A DNA stretch of 64,000 nucleotides from JBHENC01 sp046262295 (GTDB taxonomy: Bacteria; Acidobacteriota; Blastocatellia; Pyrinomonadales; Pyrinomonadaceae): contig JBHENC010000002.1 in the NCBI GenBank assembly GCA_046262295.1, positions 450,571 through 514,570 on the forward strand, written 5' to 3'. The number at the start of each line of letters is the position of its first letter. Position 1 is the stretch's first letter. The notes beneath the pieces are model-generated. The model was not told the DNA's origin. It ran no database searches and was given only the letters and a program-made list of their open reading frames with translations. A program made the position numbers and the translations under genes. This document shows, piece after piece, positions 1 through 7,001 of the stretch.

Positions 1-2
1 TC

Positions 3-587
3 TCTTTAATCGCGCTTTTCTTTATCATCAGCAAAAGCAATGATACGAACGCGCAGGCGGATGCCGTCGAGCGCGACAATCAAAAACTGAATGGAGAGGC
101 GAACACACTTCAGGCGCAGGCCAGCGAGGTTAAGGAAGCGTTATCGCCCGAACAACTGCGTGCGCTGCAAGATGCGCAGGCGCTGATTGACCGCAAGCGT
201 TTCTCTTGGTCGCGCCTCTTCGCAGACCTTGAGGCCGTGTTGCCCGCCGCCGTGCGCGTCACGCGCATCAACGTGCGCGATGTCGTCACGCTGCGGGGCG
301 CGCAGTCTTATGCGGAATTAGACCTTGCCGTTGTCGGCAAAAACACGGACGACGTGACGCGCATGATTACGGAGATGGATCGCTCCGGCGTCTTTCAGGC
401 AGAGCCGCTTTCGCAGAATCCCGTCAAAGAAAAAAATCAAAGCGGCACGGAGTGGACTTTGAAAATCTTCTACCGGCCGCGAACCGGCGCGCTCACTCCT
501 TCGCGCAACGATGAAACCGCTGCCGTAAATAACACTTCAGCCACGCGCGGCATCTTTAACCGGGAGCGCGGGAGTTTTAATCAATGA
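3..587 (+). CDS. pilN: PilN-like type IV pilus assembly protein (5' partial)
   Basis: The 5' end lies left of the window; 194 residues remain up to the stop. The visible part opens inside a hydrophobic segment (LIALFFII), continues into a Gln/Glu/Ala-rich coiled coil, then an alpha/beta periplasmic domain and a Thr/Ser/Asn-rich tail. This is the layout of PilN, the bitopic inner-membrane pilus alignment protein that pairs with PilO and links cytoplasmic PilM to PilP/PilQ (known for the family). Its TGA overlaps the next ATG (ATGA), and PilO-, PilP- and prepilin-like genes follow, which supports the call. The sequence is divergent, so identity rests partly on context. A pilM gene would be expected just upstream. 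Confidence 0.78.
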   Translation, partial: SLIALFFIISKSNDTNAQADAVERDNQKLNGEANTLQAQASEVKEALSPEQLRALQDAQALIDRKRFSWSRLFADLEAVLPAAVRVTRINVRDVVTLRGAQSYAELDLAVVGKNTDDVTRMITEMDRSGVFQAEPLSQNPVKEKNQSGTEWTLKIFYRPRTGALTPSRNDETAAVNNTSATRGIFNRERGSFNQ

Positions 588-1384
588 GCGAACCGACGCC
601 GGATAAGAACGCTTCGTCTGCCCGCACAAACTTGCGGGCGCGCGTTGACACGTTGCGCGGCTCTCGCCCGCAAAGCTATCTCGGCACGGCTGAAATCGCC
701 GCGCTTGCCGCCAGCTTCCTAATGCTGCTGGCCGTCGCCTTCGCTTATTTCTATTCGCTCACTCCGGCACGCACGCGCCTCGAAGAGTTGCAGCGCAAAC
801 GCACGCAGTTGCAGGTGCGGCTACGCGATGCACAGGACGGCGTTAAGCTCAATACCAATACGCAGGCGAGTGTCGTAGAGATTGGCGAAAGCTTGCAGAA
901 CTTCGAGAACCATTATCTGGCGCAACGCATACAGGGGCGCACGAGTCTGATAGACCAACTCAACGCTCTTGTCCGCCGCAACAACGTGCGCGTCAGCACG
1001 GGCGTCTCCTTTACGCCGCTTGAGGCGCTCGCCCTTAATAGCCAGACGAGAACGGGCACGACTGTCACTTCTAAGCCCGGCGTTAAAGGACAAACGAGTT
1101 TTCCCGGCACGGGCGTCAGCCTGACGGTCGAAGGGCAGTACGCGAACCTGCGGCATCTGGTGCGCGACATCGAAGCGAGCAATCAATTTATCGTTATCAA
1201 CGCCGTCGAGCTACAAGGCATCACAGATGCAGCGGCATCGCGCGTCGCGTTAACGCCCGGCGCAGGCGCTCCCGGAGCGCCTGCGCCATCTGTGGCGGCC
1301 ACACGCACCGCGCTCGTCAGTTTGCGATTGGACTTAGCCGCTTATTTCCGGCGCGACGCCGTCACTTCAATTCAAGTACGCTAG
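584..1384 (+). CDS. pilO: PilO-like type IV pilus alignment protein
   Basis: 266 residues. A charged cytoplasmic N-terminus of about 40 residues is followed by one transmembrane helix (about 44-62, rich in Ala/Leu/Phe), a coiled coil (about 65-115, with a TRLEELQRKRTQL-type heptad pattern) and a C-terminal ferredoxin-like periplasmic domain containing a typical PilO segment (residues 195-240). PilO dimerises with PilN in the inner membrane and aligns the pilus machine across the periplasm. The start is fixed by the ATGA overlap with pilN. The tail carries an Ala/Pro/Gly-rich insert. The next gene begins about 20 bases downstream, so translation is probably operonic. Confidence 0.8.
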   Translation: MSEPTPDKNASSARTNLRARVDTLRGSRPQSYLGTAEIAALAASFLMLLAVAFAYFYSLTPARTRLEELQRKRTQLQVRLRDAQDGVKLNTNTQASVVEIGESLQNFENHYLAQRIQGRTSLIDQLNALVRRNNVRVSTGVSFTPLEALALNSQTRTGTTVTSKPGVKGQTSFPGTGVSLTVEGQYANLRHLVRDIEASNQFIVINAVELQGITDAAASRVALTPGAGAPGAPAPSVAATRTALVSLRLDLAAYFRRDAVTSIQVR

Positions 1385-1404
1385 AGATAGTTTGTTTTTC
1401 GCTC

Positions 1405-2385
1405 ATGGCAACACGACCAACAGAGAACGAGCCGACCGCTTGGGAACGCTATAAGCCGCTCGCTGCCGCCGCGTTCGGCATCCTTGCGTTCCTTCTGCTC
1501 GTGCGTATGTTCTTCTTCGATTCTTCAAGCTCTACGACGCCGAAGCGAAACTCAAATTCCAAGTCGTCTCTTTCCTCGTCATCTTCACGCACGAAAACAA
1601 CTGAAGTGTCGGGTGCTTCGCCCGCGCAGGTGCGCGAGCAAAAGCAGGAACTCGCGCCGCCGCAGCCGATCATCTACAACCCGGAAACGGCCGCCGCGCC
1701 GGACGCCGGACGCAACATTTTCTCTTTCTACACGCCGACGCCGAAGCCTGCGCCGTCTGCTTCCGGGATCATTGCGACGACTACGCCGCAACCGACGCCG
1801 CAGCCTGCGCCACCTTTGATTCTCGCTTCCGTTTCGCCCGCGAACGTCTATGCGCGCACAGGCGATTTCACGCTCGACGTGACCGGCGACAAGTTTACGC
1901 CTGCCGCGCGCGTCAACTTCGACGGGCGCGAACTCCCGACACGCTTTGTCAGCCCGCAGCAGCTTTCAGCCAGCGTGCCCGCCGCGTTGATTGCGGGCGA
2001 CGGCGCACGGCAAATATCCGTGCGGACGCCCGACGGCACACTCTTTTCCAACAACGCGACGCTCAACGTCCAACCGCCGCCCGTGCCGAACTATGTTTAC
2101 GTCGGCATCATCGGCGGACAGCGGTTCAACGACACCGCCGTTGTGAAAGAAAGGAACGGCAACGATCTTTTGAACTTGCAGCGCGGCGACACGGTCGGCG
2201 GGCGTTTTCGCGTCACGAGTATTTCAGAGCGCGAACTTGTGTTGACCGACACGCAGTTGCGTATCAAGCACGCGCTTCCGCTCACAGGCGACGCGGCAAG
2301 CGTCAACAATCCGGGCAATCGCGGCAGCGGCCCGACGCCGATCGCCCGCCCGCCGCAAGCTGCCGACGATGATAATGAGCCTTAA
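1405..2385 (+). CDS. PilP-like pilus assembly protein with an IPT/TIG domain
   Basis: 326 residues. Order: short cytoplasmic N-terminus, one transmembrane helix (about 19-38), a long Ser/Pro/Thr-rich linker (about 40-135), an immunoglobulin-like IPT/TIG module (about 138-222, with VSPANVYARTGDFTLDVTG and the terminal NNATLNV strand), then a PilP-like beta domain (about 228-290, YVGIIGG followed by LQRGDTVGGRFRVTSI). PilP normally bridges PilN/O to the secretin PilQ through such a C-terminal beta domain. The TIG insertion between linker and PilP core is unusual and could add a contact to the secretin or peptidoglycan (inference). Position after pilNO supports the role. The C-terminus overlaps the next gene by 17 bases. 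Confidence 0.65.
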   Translation: MATRPTENEPTAWERYKPLAAAAFGILAFLLLVRMFFFDSSSSTTPKRNSNSKSSLSSSSSRTKTTEVSGASPAQVREQKQELAPPQPIIYNPETAAAPDAGRNIFSFYTPTPKPAPSASGIIATTTPQPTPQPAPPLILASVSPANVYARTGDFTLDVTGDKFTPAARVNFDGRELPTRFVSPQQLSASVPAALIAGDGARQISVRTPDGTLFSNNATLNVQPPPVPNYVYVGIIGGQRFNDTAVVKERNGNDLLNLQRGDTVGGRFRVTSISERELVLTDTQLRIKHALPLTGDAASVNNPGNRGSGPTPIARPPQAADDDNEP

Positions 2386-3127
2386 AGCCAAAGCTAATCT
2401 TTACGCCGCCGCCAGTGTCTTCGCCGCCGCGCCTTCGCGCGCTGCTGCCGCAGCCGTTGATGCGCGCGTAGATTGCAGAGATGGTGAGCGCGGTTATACG
2501 CTCGTCGCGTTGCTTGCGTTGATGACCATCTTCGCTATTTTTGCGATGGCCGCCGCGCCAAGCATTCACCAGCAGAATCTTCGCGCGAAAGAAGCGGAAG
2601 CTATCTCGCGCGGCGAAGAAGTCGCGGAAGCGATTCGTCTCTACGTGGTTTATAACAACGGGCGTTTGCCGACTTCGATAAATCAATTGCTGGAAGGCGT
2701 TCCGCGCGGCACAAAGAAGATTCAAATTCTGCGTGCGGAAGCGGCACGCGATCCGCTCACAAACTCCGGCGAGTGGCGTTTGATTAAAAAGAACGATCCG
2801 GCCGTGATTGATTTCGTGCGTGACCTCACCACTTTTGCGGGCGTCGCTCCGGCTTTCGCAAGCAGTCAACGAACGCAAGCTCTGAGCGCCGGTATCCCGC
2901 GCGTTAATGTGCTGCTCAATCTCAAGTCAAACGATACCGACTCTAAAAGCAGCAGCAGCGATGGCAGCACGACGGACGACACCGTTGAAGGCCCCTTCAT
3001 CGGAGTTGCGAGCCGCAGCAGAAGCAGTTCGGTGATTAACTACTACGGCATTGACCATCACGACGGCTGGATTTTTACGGCGGCAATTAATCCGCGCTGC
3101 GATACCTCATCCGTTTCATGCGAGTAG
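2369..3127 (+). CDS. Type IV prepilin / pseudopilin-like protein with a long leader
   Basis: 252 residues. A class III-like processing site is seen as R-G42/Y43-T-L-V, followed by a hydrophobic helix (YTLVALLALMTIFAIFAM) and an Arg/Lys/Glu-rich stalk (REEVAEAIRLY-type) leading to a globular domain. Such proteins are cut by PilD and join pili or secretion pseudopili. Two oddities: the leader before the Gly is about 42 residues if the overlapping ATG is used, and the +5 residue of the mature protein is Ala where major pilins carry Glu. Loss of Glu5 is known for GspK-type tip pseudopilins, so this may be a tip or minor subunit. A Ser/Asp-rich stretch near 190-210 is probably disordered. Last gene of the pilus operon. 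Confidence 0.65.
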   Translation: MIMSLKAKANLYAAASVFAAAPSRAAAAAVDARVDCRDGERGYTLVALLALMTIFAIFAMAAAPSIHQQNLRAKEAEAISRGEEVAEAIRLYVVYNNGRLPTSINQLLEGVPRGTKKIQILRAEAARDPLTNSGEWRLIKKNDPAVIDFVRDLTTFAGVAPAFASSQRTQALSAGIPRVNVLLNLKSNDTDSKSSSSDGSTTDDTVEGPFIGVASRSRSSSVINYYGIDHHDGWIFTAAINPRCDTSSVSCE

Positions 3128-3295
3128 CCTCTTAGCACAATAGCTCCTCTAAAAATCATACATTCGACGATGCGCCGCAAGCAGTTTTGAAGGAACCGCC
3201 TGATCGTTTGTTGGTTGCGTTCGCTCAAAAATCTTTCCTGAAGAAGAACTTCGCGCGCGCAAGTAAAAAATCTTTTCGCGTTTAATAATAAATTG

Positions 3296-3324
3296 TTGAC
3301 ATCCACTGCGATTGCGTTTATATA
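3296..3324 (+). promoter_or_regulatory. Sigma-70-type promoter of the Lys/Ser/Gly repeat gene
   Basis: A perfect TTGACA box (3296-3301), a 17-base spacer and a TATATA -10 box (3319-3324) lie about 100 bases before the small basic gene at 3423. This is the closest match to consensus seen in the window and predicts strong constitutive transcription. Confidence 0.72.
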
Positions 3325-3353
3325 ACAATATGTTGTGCGCCGCTTACGCTAGG

Positions 3354-3386
3354 CCACAAGGAAGAATTTTGTACAGTATCTTGTGG
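3354..3386 (+). promoter_or_regulatory. 5'UTR hairpin before the Lys/Ser/Gly repeat gene
   Basis: CCACAAG at 3354-3360 pairs with CTTGTGG at 3380-3386 across a 19-base loop, inside the predicted leader of the small basic gene. It could protect the mRNA or modulate translation; this is inference. Confidence 0.4.
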
Positions 3387-3422
3387 TCACGGCACTAACT
3401 GATAAAGGAGCAGCAACAACCT

Positions 3423-3584
3423 ATGGCAACTAAAAAAGCAGCAGGTAAGTCTTCGAGCAAGTCCTCGGCCAAGAAATCATCCGGCGGATCAAAGGGCAGC
3501 TCGAAGAGCAGCAGTTCAAAGGGCGGCTCGAAGAAGGGCGGCTCGAAGAAGGGCGGCTCGAAGAAGGGCGGCTCGAAGAAGTAA
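3423..3584 (+). CDS. Lys/Ser/Gly-repeat basic microprotein (H1-tail-like)
   Basis: 53 residues made almost wholly of Lys, Ser, Gly and Ala, with no hydrophobic core. The C-terminal part is four near-identical GGSKK units encoded by a 15-base tandem repeat (about 3525-3581). A purine-rich AAGGAG lies about 12 bases before the ATG. The gene has its own promoter (3296-3324) and terminator (3662-3707), so it is a monocistronic unit. Composition resembles histone H1 C-terminal tails and bacterial Lys-rich nucleoid or polyanion-binding proteins. Binding DNA, RNA or polyphosphate is inference. It is too short for usual gene-finding cut-offs. The opposite strand also reads open here, but only as a shadow of the repeat. 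Confidence 0.78.
   Translation: MATKKAAGKSSSKSSAKKSSGGSKGSSKSSSSKGGSKKGGSKKGGSKKGGSKK
3525..3581 (+). repeat. Coding 15-bp tandem repeat (GGSKK units)
   Basis: About four consecutive copies of a unit reading GGCGGCTCGAAGAAG, identical at nucleotide level. Identity at the DNA level, not just the protein level, suggests recent slippage expansion, so copy number probably varies between strains. Confidence 0.85.
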
Positions 3585-3661
3585 CTTAACCTTACGTAGT
3601 ACGACAGCAACCTTCCATAGGCGCACGCGATTTACGGCCCGCTCAACGATGGCCTTTATAT

Positions 3662-3707
3662 AGAACGGCGAACGGCTTCGACTCAGAAGCTCGCCGTTCT
3701 TTTTCTT
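3662..3707 (+). terminator. Rho-independent terminator after the Lys/Ser/Gly repeat gene
   Basis: AGAACGGCGA (3662-3671) pairs perfectly with TCGCCGTTCT (3691-3700), with an inner GCTTC/GAAGC stem and a hexanucleotide loop, followed by TTTTCTTT. A textbook intrinsic terminator closing the 3.3-3.7 kb unit. Confidence 0.85.
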
Positions 3708-3811
3708 TGGCGACCTTCTACGACTTCTTGCGCTGCCCACGCTTCATCCCGTATGCTCATCGCACAAGCTACGCCGACGCATAAATCAAGAGAGGTAAAA
3801 CCAACAGCTAT

Positions 3812-4153
3812 ATGAGAGAAATGGACGAACGACCTTGGGGGCGCTACGAAGTCTTGGAAGAGAAGCCCGGCTATAAAGTCAAAAGAATCGAGGTCAAGCC
3901 GGGGGCGCGTCTCAGTTTGCAAAAGCACGCGCGACGCGCCGAACACTGGGTCGTCGTCAACGGCATCGCCGATGTTGTGTGCGGCACGCGCGAGCTGCAG
4001 CTTAAACAAGGCGAGCACATAAATATTCCGCTCGGCACAGTCCACCGGCTCGGCAACAGCTCCGATCAATTGATGACGCTCATCGAAGTGCAACTCGGCG
4101 ATTATCTAGGTGAAGACGACATCGTGCGGCTCGAAGATGATTACAAGCGATGA
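3812..4153 (+). CDS. Cupin domain protein, phosphomannose isomerase type II-like
   Basis: 113 residues forming a single cupin barrel. It opens with RPWGRYEVLEEKPGYKVKRI and carries KHARRAEHWVVVNG and the LGTVHRLGN motif, the pattern of the C-terminal cupin of mannose-1-phosphate guanylyltransferase / mannose-6-phosphate isomerase fusions. Metal ligands are suggested by the His residues of RRAEHW and VHR. As a stand-alone domain it may isomerise mannose-6-phosphate for GDP-mannose synthesis, or be a sugar-binding cupin. A GAGAGG-like site precedes the ATG. No other nucleotide-sugar genes are adjacent. Confidence 0.72.
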   Translation: MREMDERPWGRYEVLEEKPGYKVKRIEVKPGARLSLQKHARRAEHWVVVNGIADVVCGTRELQLKQGEHINIPLGTVHRLGNSSDQLMTLIEVQLGDYLGEDDIVRLEDDYKR

Positions 4154-4254
4154 GTGTTCAGTAATCAGTTTTCAGTCTTCAGCAAATCAGTCTTCAGCAA
4201 AGCTGATAGCGCCTTCTTCTGAAAACCGAAAACTCAAAACTGTAAACTGACGAT
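4154..4254. repeat. Intergenic TTTTCAGT-type repeat, copy 1
   Basis: Degenerate words of the form TTTTCAGT/CTTCAGC on the left (about 4158-4200) face TGAAAAC/GAAAACTC words on the right (about 4218-4250), giving an imperfect inverted repeat. The same words recur near 6.7, 51.2 and 57.9 kb, always between genes. Confidence 0.7.
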
Positions 4255-4255
4255 C

Positions 4256-4728
4256 ATGATTAGCGTCGCGCTTGTCGAGCCGGAGATTCCGCCGAACACG
4301 GGTAACATCGCGCGCCTGTGCGCCGCCAACTATGTTCCGCTGCACATTGTCGGCGCAACGGGCTTTCGGCTTGACGAGCGCGCGGTGCGTCGTGCGGGCT
4401 TGGACTACTGGCCGGAAGTGAATCTTGCGCGCCATCTTGATATGGACGCGCTCGTGGAAGCCGTGCCGGAAGCGCGCTTCGTTTATCTTTCGACCAAAGC
4501 AGAAATTTCGTATACNNNNNNNCCGAATGGCAGTACGGCGCAAACGATTGTCTAGTGTTCGGTAGAGAAACGCGCGGCCTGCCGGAAGAATTGCTGCGCG
4601 CCAATTGGGATAGATGCCTGACGATCCCTATGCTCAACCCGAAGATACGCAGCCTCAACCTCGCTACCTCCGTCGCCATCGTCCTCTACGAAGCCCTGCG
4701 GCAAACCGGCGCGATCAAAGCAAAGTAG
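4256..4728 (+). CDS. trmL: tRNA (cytidine/uridine-34 2'-O)-methyltransferase, interrupted by an N gap
   Basis: SPOUT-family methyltransferase that would 2'-O-methylate the wobble base of tRNA-Leu. The N-terminal part (from 4256) shows the family signature VALVEPEIPPNTGNIARLC and GFRLDE. After seven Ns (4516-4522) the remainder is readable only in another frame, with the SAM-binding knot FGRETRGLP and IPMLNPKIRSLNLATSVA, ending at 4728. Together the parts give about 155 residues, the normal TrmL length. The frame change coincides exactly with the Ns, so it reflects an unresolved assembly gap of uncertain length, not a real frameshift. The start has no strong ribosome-binding site. Confidence 0.88.
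4516..4522. other. Assembly gap (7 N)
   Basis: Seven undetermined bases inside trmL. Since the reading frame differs on the two sides, the true number of missing bases is not 7; it should leave remainder 2 when divided by 3 for an intact gene. Confidence 0.97.
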
Positions 4729-4799
4729 GAAATGTGAAGGCGGAAGTATGAAGTGAAGATGTTGGTTACTTCAGACTCCCCGAAGCTGCGCCTTCGTAT

Positions 4800-4850
4800 C
4801 TTTTCGTCGTGTATGGTAAGATAACTGTTTACTTATCACACGACGAAAAG
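4800..4850. promoter_or_regulatory. Long inverted repeat upstream of typA
   Basis: A perfect 13-base inverted repeat: CTTTTCGTCGTGT (4800-4812) and ACACGACGAAAAG (4838-4850), with a partly complementary AT-rich interior. It lies 28 bases before the typA start. With no U-tract on the typA side it looks more like a leader hairpin or operator than a simple terminator. Confidence 0.55.
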
Positions 4851-4877
4851 CAGAACTGTAGACAGTGTAGGGGAGTT

Positions 4878-6695
4878 ATGACTGAAGCTAGAAAAGAGAT
4901 ACGCAACATCGCCATTATCGCGCACGTGGATCACGGCAAGACGACGCTGGTTGACGCGATGCTCAAACAGTCGGGGACGTTCCGCGACAACGAGACGGTC
5001 AGAGACCGCGTGATGGACTCGATGGACTTGGAGCGCGAGCGCGGCATCACGATCATGGCGAAGAACACCGCTGTGCGTTTCGGCGACGTGAAGATCAACA
5101 TCCTGGACACGCCGGGACACGCCGATTTCGGCGGCGAAGTAGAGCGGGTGTTGAAGATGGTGGACGGCGTGATGCTGCTGGTTGATGCGGCGGAAGGCTG
5201 CTTGCCGCAAACGCGCTTCGTGTTGCGCAAAGCTCTGGAAGCGCGTCTGCCGACCATTGCCGTCGTTAATAAAATTGACCGGCACGACGCGCGCCCGACG
5301 GAAGTCGTAGACGAAATCTACGAACTGTTCTTAGACCTCGATGCCACCGACGCGCAAATCGAGTTTCCGATTCTCTACGCCATTTCGCGCGAAGGCATGG
5401 CGAAGAAAAATCTGACGGATGAATCGAACAGCTTGCGCCCGCTCTTTGAACAGATCGTCGAAACGATTCCTGCGCCCGTCGCGCTTCGCACAGACGCTTT
5501 GCAGCTTCTCGTCGCTAATATTGATTACGATCCTTACGTCGGTCGCCTCGCCATCGGGCGCATCTTCTCCGGCGAGATTGCTCTGGGCGATCAAGTCTCG
5601 ATCATCAAACGCGACGGCTCGATTCAAAAGACGCGCGTCTCGCAGCTTTATGCCTTCGAGGGACTCAAGCGTGAGGCTATCGAACGCGCGCATTTCGGGG
5701 ACATCGTTGCGCTCGCAGGCATGGAAGGAATCGAAATCGGAGAAACTATTTCGAGCGCCGACAATCCGCAGAGGCTTCCCGTTATCGCGGTTGACGAACC
5801 GACGATCTCTATGATCTTCGGCGTCAACAATTCGCCGTTCGCGGGGCGCGAAGGCAAGTTCGTGACCTCCAGACAAATCAAAGAGCGGCTTGAAAAAGAG
5901 ACGCTCGGCAACGTCTCGATCAGAGTCGCAGACACGGAATCGCCGGATCAATTCAAAGTTTCGGGGCGCGGCGAATTGCAACTGGCGATTCTCATAGAGA
6001 TGATGCGCCGCGATAGTTACGAACTGCAGGTCTCGAAGCCGGAAGTCATCACGCAGAAGGTTGACGGCAAACTCTTGGAGCCGATTGAGCAAGTCGTCGT
6101 TGATTGCCCGGAAGAATTTATCGGCGTCGTGACGGAAGCGTTGGGGCGGCGCAAAGGGCAGATGATGAAGATGGTCAATCATGGCACGGGGCGCGTGCGC
6201 CTCGAGTATGAAGCGCCGTCGCGCGGCCTGATCGGATTTCGCGGCGAGTTTCTGACGGAGACGAAAGGCACCGGGCTTCTCAACACTTTGTTCCTGCGCT
6301 TCGACGAATGGCAGGGCGACATACGCGGGCGCGCGACGGGTTCGCTCGTCTCAGACCGCGCGGGCGAAACGACGACTTACGCGCTGTACAATTTACAGGA
6401 GCGCGGCATGATGTTCGTGCGCCCACAGACCAAAGTTTACGAAGGCATGGTTATCGGCGAGAACGCGCGCGCCGTTGATCTGGACGTGAACGCGATTAAA
6501 GAAAAGAAGCTGACCAATATGCGCGCCGCCTCTGCCGACGAAGCGATGCGCCTTGTGCCCGTCAAAGAATTATCGCTCGAACAGGCGCTCGAATTTATCG
6601 CCGACGACGAACTGGTCGAAGTGACGCCGCAAACAATCCGCCTGCGAAAACGAGTACTGCGCGCCAACGAACGCCCGAAACGCAAGGAAGGATGA
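4878..6695 (+). CDS. typA: Ribosome-associated translational GTPase TypA/BipA
   Basis: 605 residues, the usual length. The G domain carries HVDHGKTT (16-23), the switch I RGITI motif, DTPGHADFG and NKID, followed by EF-G-like domains II, III and V and the family-specific C-terminal domain (GLIGFRGEFLT region). TypA binds the ribosome near the EF-G site and helps 50S assembly and growth under cold or stress. I place the start at 4878 (GGGAG then ATG, giving MTEARKEIRNIAIIAHVD); the upstream in-frame ATG at 4809 would add a 23-residue tail with no homologous character and lies in the inverted repeat. The gene ends at a strong bidirectional terminator. Confidence 0.95.
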   Translation: MTEARKEIRNIAIIAHVDHGKTTLVDAMLKQSGTFRDNETVRDRVMDSMDLERERGITIMAKNTAVRFGDVKINILDTPGHADFGGEVERVLKMVDGVMLLVDAAEGCLPQTRFVLRKALEARLPTIAVVNKIDRHDARPTEVVDEIYELFLDLDATDAQIEFPILYAISREGMAKKNLTDESNSLRPLFEQIVETIPAPVALRTDALQLLVANIDYDPYVGRLAIGRIFSGEIALGDQVSIIKRDGSIQKTRVSQLYAFEGLKREAIERAHFGDIVALAGMEGIEIGETISSADNPQRLPVIAVDEPTISMIFGVNNSPFAGREGKFVTSRQIKERLEKETLGNVSIRVADTESPDQFKVSGRGELQLAILIEMMRRDSYELQVSKPEVITQKVDGKLLEPIEQVVVDCPEEFIGVVTEALGRRKGQMMKMVNHGTGRVRLEYEAPSRGLIGFRGEFLTETKGTGLLNTLFLRFDEWQGDIRGRATGSLVSDRAGETTTYALYNLQERGMMFVRPQTKVYEGMVIGENARAVDLDVNAIKEKKLTNMRAASADEAMRLVPVKELSLEQALEFIADDELVEVTPQTIRLRKRVLRANERPKRKEG

Positions 6696-6707
6696 GGAGT
6701 AGTTTTC

Positions 6708-6762
6708 AGTTTTGAGCTTATAGTTTTCAGCGCCTTTAACTGAAAACTATAAGCTCAAAACT
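6708..6762. terminator. 23-bp perfect inverted repeat, bidirectional terminator (TTTTCAGT repeat copy 2)
   Basis: Arms at 6708-6730 and 6740-6762 are perfectly complementary over 23 bases with a 9-base loop. The arms are built from the words AGTTTTGAGC and AGTTTTCAG. It lies between the convergent typA and small acidic gene, and the right arm reaches into the stop codon of the latter. Confidence 0.8.
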
Positions 6763-6934
6763 ATTTAATTCCCGGCTTCGTCGTTTCATCTTCCTCATCG
6801 TCATTGTCTTTCGCCGGATCGTAAATCTCGTAGTTGGTCGCATCGTCGTAGTAGTAGCTGCGCTTGGATTCGTCCTCGCCTGCTACGGGCGGCGCGTCTT
6901 TTTGTTCTGGTGTATCATCGCGCTGTTCGTTCAT
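6761..6934 (-). CDS. Small acidic Tyr-rich hypothetical protein
   Basis: 57 residues, rich in Asp/Glu with a Tyr cluster (SYYYDDATNYEIYD) and a terminal DNDDEEDE run. The ATG is preceded by a clear GGGAG site six bases upstream (minus strand). It is convergent with typA, and its stop overlaps the shared terminator stem. No family recognised. It is probably disordered; composition suggests a protein partner or metal/cation buffering, but that is a guess. It falls below usual length cut-offs yet has a good ribosome-binding site and a proper 3' end. Confidence 0.66.
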   Translation of the reverse strand: MNEQRDDTPEQKDAPPVAGEDESKRSYYYDDATNYEIYDPAKDNDDEEDETTKPGIK

Positions 6935-7001
6935 CTTCGTCTCCCTTAAATAAAGTCGCCCGGTTCACGCGCGAAAATTTAGCACAGAAAACGTCAAGCC
7001 T

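Noticed and set aside
3395..3740. Antisense frames rich in FFEPP or LLRAA
   Set aside because: They are only the complement of the GGSKK-coding repeat and have no ribosome-binding site.
4809..4877. Longer typA start at 4809
   Set aside because: Adds a 23-residue tail with no family match, lies inside the inverted repeat; GGGAG plus ATG at 4878 gives the standard N-terminus.
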